A program made the position numbers and the translations under genes. DNA of 64,000 nt from NCBI RefSeq assembly GCF_900112395.1, contig NZ_FOLN01000002.1, positions 310,001 through 374,000 of the forward strand. Direction: 5' to 3'. This document shows positions 8,077-16,341 of the stretch, piece by piece. Below the pieces are notes generated by a model that was given only the letters and a program-made list of their open reading frames with translations, did not search any database and was not told where the DNA came from. Within the stretch, counting starts at the first letter, position 1. Each line of letters starts with the position of its first letter. Origin of the DNA: Algibacter lectus (GTDB lineage: Bacteria; Bacteroidota; Bacteroidia; Flavobacteriales; Flavobacteriaceae).

Positions 8077-8838
8077 TTATAAATTTAATTCTAATTCATC
8101 ATAAGCCAAAAACACATTTTCAGGAAGCGTTTTTTCAACCTCGTCATGAAAACCTAATAAATGACTAATATGCGTTAAATATGCTTTTTCAGGATTTACT
8201 TTTTCTATAAAAGCTAAAGCTTCCTCTAAGTTAAAATGCGAGTGATGTGGTTCAATACGCAACGTGTTCACCACTAAAATCTTTACATTTTTAATTTTTT
8301 CAATTTCAACAGCTTCTACACGCTTCATATCGGTGAGGTAAGCAAAATCTTTAAACCTAAATCCAAAAACTTGCAAACCGCCATGCGTTCCATTTACGGG
8401 CACAACCTCTAAACCTCCAAGACTAAAAGGCTTATTTTCAATTTCGTTTACCGTAACAGCCGCCGCGCCAGGATATCGATTTTCTGTTTTAAACACATAA
8501 TCGAAACGTTGCTTTAGAGAATCTAAAACCCGCTGATGCGCATAAATAGGAATATCGCCTTGTCTAAAATAAAAAGGACGAATATCATCAAACCCCATCA
8601 CATGGTCAGAATGTTCGTGCGTAAACACAATAGCGTCAATTTTTTCACAACCCGACCGCAGCATTTGATATCTAAAATCTGGCCCGCAATCTACAACACA
8701 CGTAAACCCATTCCATTCTACTAAAACAGAAACACGTAAACGCTTGTCTTTTTTATTATTACTTAAACAAACTGGGTGCTTACTCCCTATTATTGGAATA
8801 CCTTGCGATGTGCCTGTACCGAGAAAAGTGATTTTCAA
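8077..8838 (-). CDS. MBL-fold metallo-hydrolase (PhnP-like)
   Basis: This 253-residue protein starts with the family signature MKITFLGTGTSQGIP and has the metal-binding motif THEHSDHVMG (HxHxDH), further ligands in NGTHGG and YLTDM, and a final histidine in YLTHISHLLGFHDEV. The PhnP/RNase Z-related group contains phosphodiesterases acting on cyclic phosphates; the closest formal description is PhnP-like, but the substrate is not shown. The start codon is TTG at 8836-8838, the only start that yields the conserved N-terminus. It is the first gene of an operon with the downstream anchored protein and is divergent from the 8931 gene. Confidence 0.88.
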   Translation of the reverse strand: MKITFLGTGTSQGIPIIGSKHPVCLSNNKKDKRLRVSVLVEWNGFTCVVDCGPDFRYQMLRSGCEKIDAIVFTHEHSDHVMGFDDIRPFYFRQGDIPIYAHQRVLDSLKQRFDYVFKTENRYPGAAAVTVNEIENKPFSLGGLEVVPVNGTHGGLQVFGFRFKDFAYLTDMKRVEAVEIEKIKNVKILVVNTLRIEPHHSHFNLEEALAFIEKVNPEKAYLTHISHLLGFHDEVEKTLPENVFLAYDELELNL

Positions 8839-8874
8839 AAGTGTGAATTTTGAAACAAAAATAAACTTATTTTT

Positions 8875-8903
8875 TTGTTTAGCATACTTATTTAATACCT
8901 TTG
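8875..8903 (+). promoter_or_regulatory. Bacteroidota-type promoter of the 8931 gene
   Basis: TTG at 8875-8877 and TACCTTTG at 8896-8903 are separated by 18 nt, matching the -33/-7 arrangement of Bacteroidota sigma-ABfr promoters. The start codon is 27 nt further on. This is the best-formed promoter in the window. Confidence 0.65.
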
Positions 8904-8930
8904 TCAGTACGGACCTAACCTATATAATAT

Positions 8931-10394
8931 ATGGATATTACCATTAAAGGCGATAAAGAGTTTAATGATATTCCCTCGTTAAAATCTAAAGCTCTACGGA
9001 TTAACTTAAACGAAAACATTTACGGAACATTTGCCGAAATTGGCGCAGGACAAGAAACTTGTCGTCATTTTTTTAGAGCTGGTGGTGCCTCAGGTACTAT
9101 AGCTAAAGCAATGTCCGCTTACGATAAGGATTTTAGTGATGCCATTTACGGTGTTGAAGACGATGGGCGTTACGTAACAGAAGCACGTTTACGCAAAATG
9201 CTTACCCATGAAATGGACCTCATGGAAAATCGTTTAACTCGTGAAAAAAATCCGAATAAAATATTTTTTACATACGCTAACACCGTAGCAACCATTGATT
9301 TTGCTAAGCAATTCAAAGGTCATGGTTGGGTAGGTATTAAATACCAAGTTGAAGCCACTGGCGAATACAACGAAATTATTTTACACCTCCGTTTTAAAGA
9401 AACCGATGCACGTTTACAACAAGAAACACTTGGTGTTCTAGGAACCAACTTAATTTACGGCGCGTTTTACAAATACAACGAACCTAAAAAATTACTACGT
9501 TATCTATACGATCACCTAGATAAAGATCAAATAGAAATAGACACCATAAACTTTTCGGGACCTGTATTTAAAAATATAGACAACCGTTTAATGAGTTTAC
9601 AACTTGTAAAGAACGGCATGACCGATGCAGTAATGTTCGGACCAGATGGTACAAACGTACTTCCTGCTCGTGTATTCTACAAGAAAAACATTTTAGCGCT
9701 ACGCGGAAGCTTTAGACCGGTAACTAAAGTGAACATGGCCATGTATGAGAAATCATACAAAATGTTCATTAAAGAAAACAAGGTAGATGAAGATAAAACG
9801 GTTGTAGTTTTCGAAATTACTCTATCTAATTTAAGAGCAGAAGGTGAAATTGATGAACAAGACTTTATAGATCGCGCAGATTTACTATGTTCTCTTGGAC
9901 AATCAGTTATGATATCCAACTTCCAGGAATACTTTAAAGTTGTAGAATACTTCTCTAACTACACCAAAGCAAGAATGGGTCTCGCTATGGGTGTTAGTAA
10001 TTTGGTTGATATTTTCGACGAGAAATATTACAGACATATTAGTGGTGGTATTTTAGAAGCCTTCGGAAAGTTATTCTTTAAAGATTTAAAAGTTTACTTA
10101 TACCCAATGAAAGATCCTGCAACGGGAGAACTTATTACAAGTGAAAACTTAAAAGTTTATCCACGAATGAAGGAGCTTTACAAATTCTTTAAATACAACG
10201 GAAAAGTTATTGATATTGAAGATTACGATGAATCTATCATGAATATTTTCTCGAGAGAAATCTTAAATAAAATAGCAAACGGAGAGCCAGGCTGGGAATC
10301 TATGGTTCCAGAAGGCACCGAAGATTTAATTAAAGAATACCGTTTATTTGGTTACACCAGACGCCCTTTAACGCTAAGCAGAAAAAGAAAGTAA
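8931..10394 (+). CDS. Large conserved soluble protein of unknown function
   Basis: The 487-residue protein has no signal peptide or membrane segment and is probably cytosolic. A glycine-rich stretch near the N-terminus (EIGAGQETCRHFF, then FRAGGASGTIAKAMSAYD, about residues 37-66) looks like a ligand-binding element, and the body is an even alpha/beta mixture rich in charged residues. I recall relatives being auto-named nicotinate-nucleotide adenylyltransferase or TonB-dependent receptor; neither is supported, since I see no HxGH nucleotidyltransferase motif and no secretion signal. It has its own good promoter and ends at a bidirectional terminator. I cannot assign a function. Confidence 0.8.
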   Translation: MDITIKGDKEFNDIPSLKSKALRINLNENIYGTFAEIGAGQETCRHFFRAGGASGTIAKAMSAYDKDFSDAIYGVEDDGRYVTEARLRKMLTHEMDLMENRLTREKNPNKIFFTYANTVATIDFAKQFKGHGWVGIKYQVEATGEYNEIILHLRFKETDARLQQETLGVLGTNLIYGAFYKYNEPKKLLRYLYDHLDKDQIEIDTINFSGPVFKNIDNRLMSLQLVKNGMTDAVMFGPDGTNVLPARVFYKKNILALRGSFRPVTKVNMAMYEKSYKMFIKENKVDEDKTVVVFEITLSNLRAEGEIDEQDFIDRADLLCSLGQSVMISNFQEYFKVVEYFSNYTKARMGLAMGVSNLVDIFDEKYYRHISGGILEAFGKLFFKDLKVYLYPMKDPATGELITSENLKVYPRMKELYKFFKYNGKVIDIEDYDESIMNIFSREILNKIANGEPGWESMVPEGTEDLIKEYRLFGYTRRPLTLSRKRK

Positions 10395-10411
10395 CACTTT
10401 ACATAAAACAC

Positions 10412-10446
10412 AAAAACGGCTATATTTCAATAATATAGCCGTTTTT
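10412..10446. terminator. Bidirectional terminator between 8931 gene and bcp
   Basis: A 14 bp stem (10412-10425 with 10433-10446, core ACGGCTATAT) with a 7 nt loop, flanked by A on the left and T on the right, sits between the convergent 8931 gene and bcp and can serve both. Confidence 0.85.
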
Positions 10447-10465
10447 TTATTTCTAATTTTAGCGT

Positions 10466-10918
10466 TTACTCTAAAATTTGAGCTGCATGATCTTTAGTTT
10501 TTACTTTTTCAATTACGCGCTCTACAACACCATTTTCATCAATTAAAAAAGTCATTCTATGGATACCGTCGTAAACGCGACCCATAAACTTTTTTGGTCC
10601 CCAAACACCAAAAGCGTTAATTACCGTTTTATCCTCATCAGCTAATAACGGAAATGGAAATTCGTGTTTATTTTTAAAATTAGATTGGCGTTTAGCAGAA
10701 TCTGCACTTACACCCAATAAAGCATAACCTTTTTCTTTTAAAACCTCATAATTATCTCTCAAATTACAAGCTTCTACCGTACAACCTGGCGTGCTTGCCT
10801 TTGGGTAAAAAAACACGACTAGCTTCTGCCCTTTATAATCGCTTAACGAAATGGTATTTCCTTGTTCATCTAATGCCGAAAAATTAGGAACGGCATCACC
10901 TTGTTTTAGTGTGTTCAT
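10466..10918 (-). CDS. bcp: Thioredoxin-dependent thiol peroxidase (BCP-type peroxiredoxin)
   Basis: The 150-residue protein is a full-length BCP/PrxQ peroxiredoxin. STPGCTVEACNLRD gives the peroxidatic cysteine C46 and, five residues later, the resolving cysteine C51, the arrangement of the atypical 2-Cys BCP class. The thioredoxin fold covers nearly the whole chain (NFSALDEQGN to the C-terminal helix). It reduces hydrogen peroxide and organic hydroperoxides with electrons from thioredoxin in the cytosol. It is divergent from nth with 37 bp between start codons, and promoter elements for both genes lie in that gap. Confidence 0.95.
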   Translation of the reverse strand: MNTLKQGDAVPNFSALDEQGNTISLSDYKGQKLVVFFYPKASTPGCTVEACNLRDNYEVLKEKGYALLGVSADSAKRQSNFKNKHEFPFPLLADEDKTVINAFGVWGPKKFMGRVYDGIHRMTFLIDENGVVERVIEKVKTKDHAAQILE

Positions 10919-10923
10919 AGTAT

Positions 10924-10931
10924 TAACTTTG
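10924..10931 (+). promoter_or_regulatory. Probable promoter of nth
   Basis: TAACTTTG matches TAnnTTTG and lies 24 nt before the nth ATG. It sits only a few bases from the bcp start codon. Confidence 0.5.
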
Positions 10932-10941
10932 GTTTCTAAAA

Positions 10942-10949
10942 CAAAAGTA
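10942..10949 (-). promoter_or_regulatory. Probable promoter of bcp
   Basis: The minus strand reads TACTTTTG, an exact TAnnTTTG match, 23 nt from the bcp ATG. The two divergent -7 elements lie within 26 bp of each other, so the polymerases must compete or be coordinated. Confidence 0.5.
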
Positions 10950-10955
10950 CAATTT

Positions 10956-11615
10956 ATGACTAAACAAGAAAAGGTAAACTTTGTTATTAATACACTTTAT
11001 AAACTTTACCCAGAAATACCAATTCCTTTAGACCATAAAGATCCTTACACACTACTTATTGCCGTGTTAATGTCTGCACAAAGTACCGATGTGCGTGTCA
11101 ATAAAATTACACCTCTATTATTTGAGCAAGCCGACAACCCTTATGATATGGTTAAACTTACCGTAGAAGATATCCGCGAGATTATAAAACCCGTTGGTCT
11201 ATCACCTATGAAAAGCAAAGGTATTCACGGTTTATCGCAAATATTAATCGATAAATACAATGGCGAAGTCCCAAAAACGTACGAAGCTTTAGAAGAACTA
11301 CCAGCCGTAGGCCACAAAACCGCTGCTGTAGTATTATCTCAAGCCTTTGGAATTCCGGCATTCCCTGTAGATACACACATTCACAGATTAATGTATCGCT
11401 GGAATTTAACCAACGGAAAAAACGTAGTACAAACCGAAAAAGATGCCAAACGTCTATTTCCAGAAGAACTTTGGAACGACCTCCATTTACAAATTATTTG
11501 GTACGGACGCCAATATTCTCCAGCACGAGGTTGGGATTTAGAAAAAGACATTATTACCAAAACCATTGGCAGACAGTCGGTTCTTAATGAATATTACAGT
11601 AAAAAGAAAGCCTAG
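10956..11615 (+). CDS. nth: Endonuclease III-like DNA glycosylase/AP lyase lacking the Fe-S cluster
   Basis: From the ATG at 10956 the product is 219 residues. The helix-hairpin-helix LPAVGHKTAAVV supplies the catalytic lysine K121 and FPVDTHIHRL the aspartate D139, equivalent to K120 and D138 of E. coli Nth, so it should remove oxidised pyrimidines and cleave AP sites in base-excision repair. The C-terminal four-cysteine loop that holds the 4Fe-4S cluster is absent: the matching region reads IIWYGRQYSPARGW and the whole protein has no cysteine. A longer in-frame start at 10851 overlaps bcp and is not credible. It shares a divergent promoter region with bcp. Confidence 0.93.
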   Translation: MTKQEKVNFVINTLYKLYPEIPIPLDHKDPYTLLIAVLMSAQSTDVRVNKITPLLFEQADNPYDMVKLTVEDIREIIKPVGLSPMKSKGIHGLSQILIDKYNGEVPKTYEALEELPAVGHKTAAVVLSQAFGIPAFPVDTHIHRLMYRWNLTNGKNVVQTEKDAKRLFPEELWNDLHLQIIWYGRQYSPARGWDLEKDIITKTIGRQSVLNEYYSKKKA

Positions 11616-11803
11616 CACTGCACCTTTAAAGAACTTAAGTAAACATTAAGTTTGATAAAACTTATTTAGTATTTTTACAAACCAACACCAAACTAAACAG
11701 CATTCACTAAAGCGAAGCGTTTCCTATATATTATTTCTGTTGAAAATTTAAAAGCATACGCCTTCGCAAAACATCCTATTAATAAAATAAAACATAAAAT
11801 ATA

Positions 11804-12622
11804 ATGTCTACAGCAAAAAAAGAATACAAAAGAATTACGGTAAAAACATTGATTGACATGAAAGCCAATGGCGAAAAAATATCAATGCTAACCGCTTACG
11901 ATTATACTATGGCCAAAATTGTAGATGGCGCTGGTGTAGACGTAATTTTAGTAGGTGATTCTGCAAGTAATGTTATGGCAGGTCACGAAACCACGCTACC
12001 AATTACTTTAGACCAAATGATTTACCATGCATCATCTGTAATTCGCGCCGTACATCGCGCACTTGTTGTAGTAGATTTACCTTTCGGAAGCTACCAAAGT
12101 GACCCAAAAGAGGCGTTGCGTTCTGCAATTAGAATCATGAAAGAAAGTGGTGCACATTCAGTAAAACTAGAAGGTGGTCGTGAAATTAAAGAGTCTATTA
12201 AGCGCATTTTAAATGCAGGAATCCCAGTAATGGGCCACCTAGGTTTAACACCGCAATCTATCTATAAATTCGGAACTTACACCGTTAGAGCTAAAGAAGA
12301 AAAAGAAGCAGAAGATTTAATCGAAGATGCAAAAATGCTAGAGAAAGTAGGCTGTTTTGCTATTGTATTAGAAAAAATACCTGCAGCTTTAGCTAAAAAA
12401 GTAGCCGAAAGCGTAAACATTCCTATTATAGGTATTGGCGCAGGAAACGGTGTTGATGGTCAGGTTTTAGTTTTACATGATATGATTGGTATGACGCACG
12501 AATTCCACCCAAGATTTTTACGTCGTTATTTAAATTTATATGAAGACATGACGGGCGCACTATCTCAATACGTAGAAGATGTAAAATCGAGTGATTTCCC
12601 AAATGAAAGCGAACAATACTAA
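11804..12622 (+). CDS. panB: 3-methyl-2-oxobutanoate hydroxymethyltransferase (ketopantoate hydroxymethyltransferase)
   Basis: The 272-residue protein is a TIM-barrel PanB. Visible conserved segments include [35 protein letters not shown] and [19 protein letters not shown], matching the substrate- and metal-binding residues of the family. It converts 3-methyl-2-oxobutanoate and 5,10-methylene-tetrahydrofolate to ketopantoate in pantothenate/coenzyme A synthesis. An RluA-type synthase gene follows after 59 bp. The other pantothenate genes are not in this window. The 188 bp upstream gap shows no clear TAnnTTTG element. Confidence 0.96.
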   Translation: MSTAKKEYKRITVKTLIDMKANGEKISMLTAYDYTMAKIVDGAGVDVILVGDSASNVMAGHETTLPITLDQMIYHASSVIRAVHRALVVVDLPFGSYQSDPKEALRSAIRIMKESGAHSVKLEGGREIKESIKRILNAGIPVMGHLGLTPQSIYKFGTYTVRAKEEKEAEDLIEDAKMLEKVGCFAIVLEKIPAALAKKVAESVNIPIIGIGAGNGVDGQVLVLHDMIGMTHEFHPRFLRRYLNLYEDMTGALSQYVEDVKSSDFPNESEQY

Positions 12623-12681
12623 TTGTTTGTTTCATTTAAATTTCATCTAAAACATTAAGCATAAACCCGTGCATTTTATAA

Positions 12682-13383
12682 ATGTCTAGCAAAATACTAT
12701 CAAATAAAGACAACCTTCAGGTCATTTTTGAAGATAATCACATTATTATCGTCAATAAACGCGCCGGAGATATTGTACAAGGCGATAAAACCGGCGACAA
12801 ACCGCTAAGCGAAGTTGTTAAGGAATATATTGCTCAAAAATATAACAAACCAGGCAACGTCTATTTAGGCGTTGTCCATAGGTTAGATAGGCCAACTACG
12901 GGAATTATTGTGTTTTCTAAAACCAGCAAAGCCCTACCGCGGTTAAACAAGCTTTTTGCCGATAAGGAAGCTAAAAAAACCTATTGGGCTGTAGTGAAAA
13001 ATGCGCCACCGAAAAACGCAGACACGCTTACGCATTGGCTAAAAAAGAACCCTAAAAATAACAAATCTTACGCGCATAATAAAGAAGTGAATGAGAGCAA
13101 AAAAGCCATTCTTCATTACAAAACGCTAAAGAAATTAGACCGTTATATCCTGTTAGAAATCAATTTAGAAACAGGCAGACATCATCAAATACGCTCGCAA
13201 TTATCAACTATTGGTTGCCAAATAAAAGGCGACTTAAAATACGGTTTTGATAGAAGTAATAAAGACGCAAGCATCCATTTACATGCGCGACATTTAAGAT
13301 TTATTCACCCTGTAAAAAAAGAACCTATTCAAGTTACAGCACCTTTACCTAAAGATCCAATTTGGGATGCATGCACTGCTTAA
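12682..13383 (+). CDS. RluA-family pseudouridine synthase
   Basis: This 233-residue protein has the family motif HRLDRPTTG with catalytic aspartate D69, and later LETGRHHQIRSQL, another RluA landmark. There is no N-terminal S4 domain, so it is the short RluA/RluC-core type. Such enzymes isomerise specific uridines in 23S rRNA or tRNA; which site is modified cannot be told from sequence. It follows panB after 59 bp on the same strand and precedes an aldehyde dehydrogenase. A short AAAATG-TTAC-CATTTT hairpin after the stop codon may be a weak terminator. Confidence 0.92.
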   Translation: MSSKILSNKDNLQVIFEDNHIIIVNKRAGDIVQGDKTGDKPLSEVVKEYIAQKYNKPGNVYLGVVHRLDRPTTGIIVFSKTSKALPRLNKLFADKEAKKTYWAVVKNAPPKNADTLTHWLKKNPKNNKSYAHNKEVNESKKAILHYKTLKKLDRYILLEINLETGRHHQIRSQLSTIGCQIKGDLKYGFDRSNKDASIHLHARHLRFIHPVKKEPIQVTAPLPKDPIWDACTA

Positions 13384-13443
13384 AATCAAAATGTTACCAT
13401 TTTTAAAAATACCTTTTAACTTCAACTAAAAACCTCTCGCCAT

Positions 13444-14823
13444 TTGAAAGCTATTCCTGAAATTATCGTCAAGCAAAAAGAGTATTTTAAATCTGGAAAA
13501 ACAAAATCTGTTGCGTTTCGAATTTCAATATTAAAAGCTTTAAAAGAAGAATTAGAAGCTAACGAGCAAGCGGTTTTTAACGCCCTAAAATTAGACTTTA
13601 AAAAATCGGAATTTGAAACTTACCTAAGCGAATACAGCATGGTAATGTCTCAATTAAATTTGGTGATTAAAAAGCTAAAAAAATGGGCAAAACCACAACG
13701 CGTATCTAGTAGCCTGCTCCTATTTCCGGCAAGCAGTTTTATTTACAAAGAACCTTATGGTAGCGTTTTAATTATTTCACCCTGGAATTACCCGTTTATT
13801 TTAGCTTTAGAACCTCTAATACTAGCCATTGCAGCAGGAAATACTGTAGTTTTAAAACCAAGTGAACTTACCGAAAATACTTCGAGACTTATTTCTAACC
13901 TAGTAAAAAATGTGTTTCCTGAGGGATTAGTAACTAGCATAGAAGGCGGCGTAGATGTTGCCACAGCCCTACTAAACCAACGTTGGGATTATATTTTCTT
14001 TACAGGAAGTGTTTCCGTTGGAAAAATTATAGCTCAGGCCGCCGCAAAACACCTTACACCAGTTACTTTAGAATTAGGCGGAAAATCACCATGCATTATA
14101 GATGATACTGTAGATTTGAAACTTACCGCCAAACGCGTCGTTTGGGGCAAATTTTTAAATGCTGGACAAACCTGTATTGCACCAGATTATATTTTAGTTA
14201 AAAAACAGATAAAGGCAGATTTTACAAAGGCTTTAATTGAAGAAATAAAACAAGCTTACGGCAACGATATTAAAGCTTCGGAAGATTTTCCTAGAATTAT
14301 AAACCGGAAAAACACCCAGCGTTTGGCAAATATGCTAAACCAAGAAACCATTAGTTTTGGTGGAGAAATAGATGAAACCACGTGCTACATAGCACCTACA
14401 CTACTAGATAATCCCGATTTGGATAGCCCTGTAATGCAAGAAGAAATTTTTGGACCTATTTTACCGATACTTACTTTTGAAACCGAACAAGATATTGAAT
14501 CTGTAATTTCTAAATATGAAAAACCACTTGCCTTTTACGTATTCTCGAACAGCAAAGCCTTTTCTAAAGGATTAATTGAAAGGTTTAGTTTTGGTGGCGG
14601 CGTAATAAACGATACGCTTATGCATTTCGGAAACGATAAACTCCCCTTTGGAGGCGTTGGTTTTAGCGGCATGGGAAATTACCATGGTAAGTTTGGTTTC
14701 GATACATTTTCGCACCATAAAGCCATTGTAAATCGTAAAAACTGGATAGATCCGCCGGTGCGCTATGCGCCATACCAAGGCAAACTTAAATGGCTAAAGT
14801 TATTTTTTAAATACTTTACATAA
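13444..14823 (+). CDS. Aldehyde dehydrogenase (class 3-like, NAD(P)-dependent)
   Basis: The 459-residue protein has the ALDH core: PWNYPF and LKPSE for cofactor binding, general base E210 in TLELGGKSP and catalytic cysteine C244 in AGQTCIAPDY. The length and the short N-terminus resemble the ALDH3 or coniferyl-type group acting on medium or long aldehydes. The start is TTG at 13444, giving the family-like MKAIPEIIVKQKEYFKSG; no ATG is available nearby. The C-terminus ends with a basic aromatic tail (KWLKLFFKYF) that could associate with the membrane. The physiological substrate is not known. Confidence 0.93.
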   Translation: MKAIPEIIVKQKEYFKSGKTKSVAFRISILKALKEELEANEQAVFNALKLDFKKSEFETYLSEYSMVMSQLNLVIKKLKKWAKPQRVSSSLLLFPASSFIYKEPYGSVLIISPWNYPFILALEPLILAIAAGNTVVLKPSELTENTSRLISNLVKNVFPEGLVTSIEGGVDVATALLNQRWDYIFFTGSVSVGKIIAQAAAKHLTPVTLELGGKSPCIIDDTVDLKLTAKRVVWGKFLNAGQTCIAPDYILVKKQIKADFTKALIEEIKQAYGNDIKASEDFPRIINRKNTQRLANMLNQETISFGGEIDETTCYIAPTLLDNPDLDSPVMQEEIFGPILPILTFETEQDIESVISKYEKPLAFYVFSNSKAFSKGLIERFSFGGGVINDTLMHFGNDKLPFGGVGFSGMGNYHGKFGFDTFSHHKAIVNRKNWIDPPVRYAPYQGKLKWLKLFFKYFT

Positions 14824-14850
14824 AATTAAAAGAAAATAAAACGAGAAATA

Positions 14851-15651
14851 TTACAGCAACGGGTAATTTAAAATTAAGGTTACACCATGCTCAGGTTGCG
14901 ATTCTAAACTAAAAGCGGCGCCAATTAAATTAGCACGACTACGCATATTAATTAAGCCAGAACCTTTCTCTACGGTATCCATATTAAAGCCTACACCATC
15001 ATCTTTAGCTGTGATTTTTAAATTTTTATCGGTGTATTCTAAAACAACATTTAAGTTCTCGGCTTGAGAATATTTCACGGTATTAGATAAAAACTCCTGA
15101 ATAATTCTAAATATAATAATTTCGTGCTTTCTATCTTCAAACTCAATCTTGTCTCCAATAACTTTTAATTCCGCGGAAGCGAACTTTAGTTTATTAAGTC
15201 GGTTTAACTCATTAGAAATCGATTTCTCGAAACCAATATTTAAAACCACTTCATTATTTAGAGTTTTAGAAAGCGCTCGTACCTCTGATAAGCTCTCACT
15301 TATTGCAGCAGTAGTATCTTTAAATTTATCACGCACATCGGCATCTACTTGCATTTTTAAAATACTTAATTGCATACTTGCAAAAGATAATAACTGCCCA
15401 ACATTATCGTGCAGCTCCCAACCTATATTCTTTAAGGTTTGCTCTTGCGTTTCTGTTTGCGCACGTGCAATTTCCGACTCAAAAGCCTGTTGCTGCTTTA
15501 TACGTTCTTCGAGCAATTTGTTTTTTCGCTTTAAAAACACCACAAAAAACACCACCACTAAAGCCGTGATAATTACCAAAACGGCAACCATATAAATTAA
15601 TAAATATCTCTCGGAAGCCGTACTCGCTAATCGTTCTCCGGTTTGCACCAT
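14851..15651 (-). CDS. Sensor histidine kinase (HisKA_3 type)
   Basis: The 266-residue protein has one membrane segment (about 18-40), a coiled linker (about 42-72), a HisKA_3 dimerisation domain with the phosphoacceptor motif IGWELHDNVGQLLSF (H81), and an HATPase domain with N190 (QEFLSNTVKYSQ), DDGVGF (217-222) and GSGLINMRSRA. Only a very short N-terminal segment lies outside the membrane, so sensing is probably done by the two upstream genes, with which it forms a three-gene unit. No response regulator is adjacent. It carries a 13-mer (15169-15181) that also occurs in parE and, with one change, in an intergenic hairpin. Confidence 0.88.
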   Translation of the reverse strand: MVQTGERLASTASERYLLIYMVAVLVIITALVVVFFVVFLKRKNKLLEERIKQQQAFESEIARAQTETQEQTLKNIGWELHDNVGQLLSFASMQLSILKMQVDADVRDKFKDTTAAISESLSEVRALSKTLNNEVVLNIGFEKSISNELNRLNKLKFASAELKVIGDKIEFEDRKHEIIIFRIIQEFLSNTVKYSQAENLNVVLEYTDKNLKITAKDDGVGFNMDTVEKGSGLINMRSRANLIGAAFSLESQPEHGVTLILNYPLL

Positions 15652-16331
15652 ATTAAAGCAAAGGTAAAAGTTAAATACATAGTAACATTAGCAATTAAAT
15701 AAATTTGCCATCTTAAAAAGATAAAATTCCAATCTAACCCACTCATATACACATCGTAAAACACCAAAGGTGTAATAATTAGCCACCAAATAAAAATAGC
15801 AAAACTAATATAGAAATTTAGCGATTTATAAAAGGTGAGTATTTTATCACTTTTCAATACCTCTATAAAATAGCAAACCGTACATAAAAAAATAATAAAA
15901 GCCCCAAAAACATTGATAGAAGGAAAAAACATAACAAAATAATCGTCCCAATTAAAAGCAATATACCCTATTGAAAACAACAAAAAACTAAAAGCAGCTA
16001 TTTTAACCATTTTTTTTAAAACATCCGTTTTCAAAACTCTATGATAATAAAATGCAAAAAACATAATAGCCCCAATTTTCCAATACAAAGTACTCCACCA
16101 ATAATTTTTAACAAAGACAGTGCCTTGTAAAAGGCTAAACAATCCTCCATCTTTAATACAGAGAGGATAAAGTGCAATAAAATCACAAAACGTTAAATAC
16201 ACCAAAAAGTATATAAAAAACTTAGCAACTGTAGGTTTATACTTTTTAAAAAAGTATAAACCTGTAACAGCTGCTAAAATTTCCACACCAGTTGTAATTA
16301 GCGCTTTATATGCTAATAAAAATTCGTTCAA
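15627..16331 (-). CDS. Polytopic membrane protein of a sensor-kinase module
   Basis: The product has about seven hydrophobic segments and no recognised domain. I chose the TTG at 16329-16331 (MNEFLLAYKALITTGVEIL), which sits just after the upstream stop; an ATG at 16382 would make it 251 residues but overlaps the upstream gene by 41 nt. Its 3' end overlaps the start of the kinase gene by 25 nt, implying translational coupling. Its build resembles seven-helix sensor input modules, but without a signature motif that is inference. With the downstream kinase, which has little sensory domain of its own, it is probably the membrane sensor. Confidence 0.75.
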   Translation of the reverse strand: MNEFLLAYKALITTGVEILAAVTGLYFFKKYKPTVAKFFIYFLVYLTFCDFIALYPLCIKDGGLFSLLQGTVFVKNYWWSTLYWKIGAIMFFAFYYHRVLKTDVLKKMVKIAAFSFLLFSIGYIAFNWDDYFVMFFPSINVFGAFIIFLCTVCYFIEVLKSDKILTFYKSLNFYISFAIFIWWLIITPLVFYDVYMSGLDWNFIFLRWQIYLIANVTMYLTFTFALIWCKPEND

Positions 16332-16341
16332 GATGTTTTTT

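Noticed and set aside
10851-10955. 35-codon N-terminal extension of nth
   Set aside because: It overlaps bcp and the divergent promoters; the ATG at 10956 gives the normal start.
15149-15595. 148-codon frame on the plus strand
   Set aside because: It is antisense to the histidine kinase and made of low-complexity cysteine/serine runs; the kinase is clearly real.
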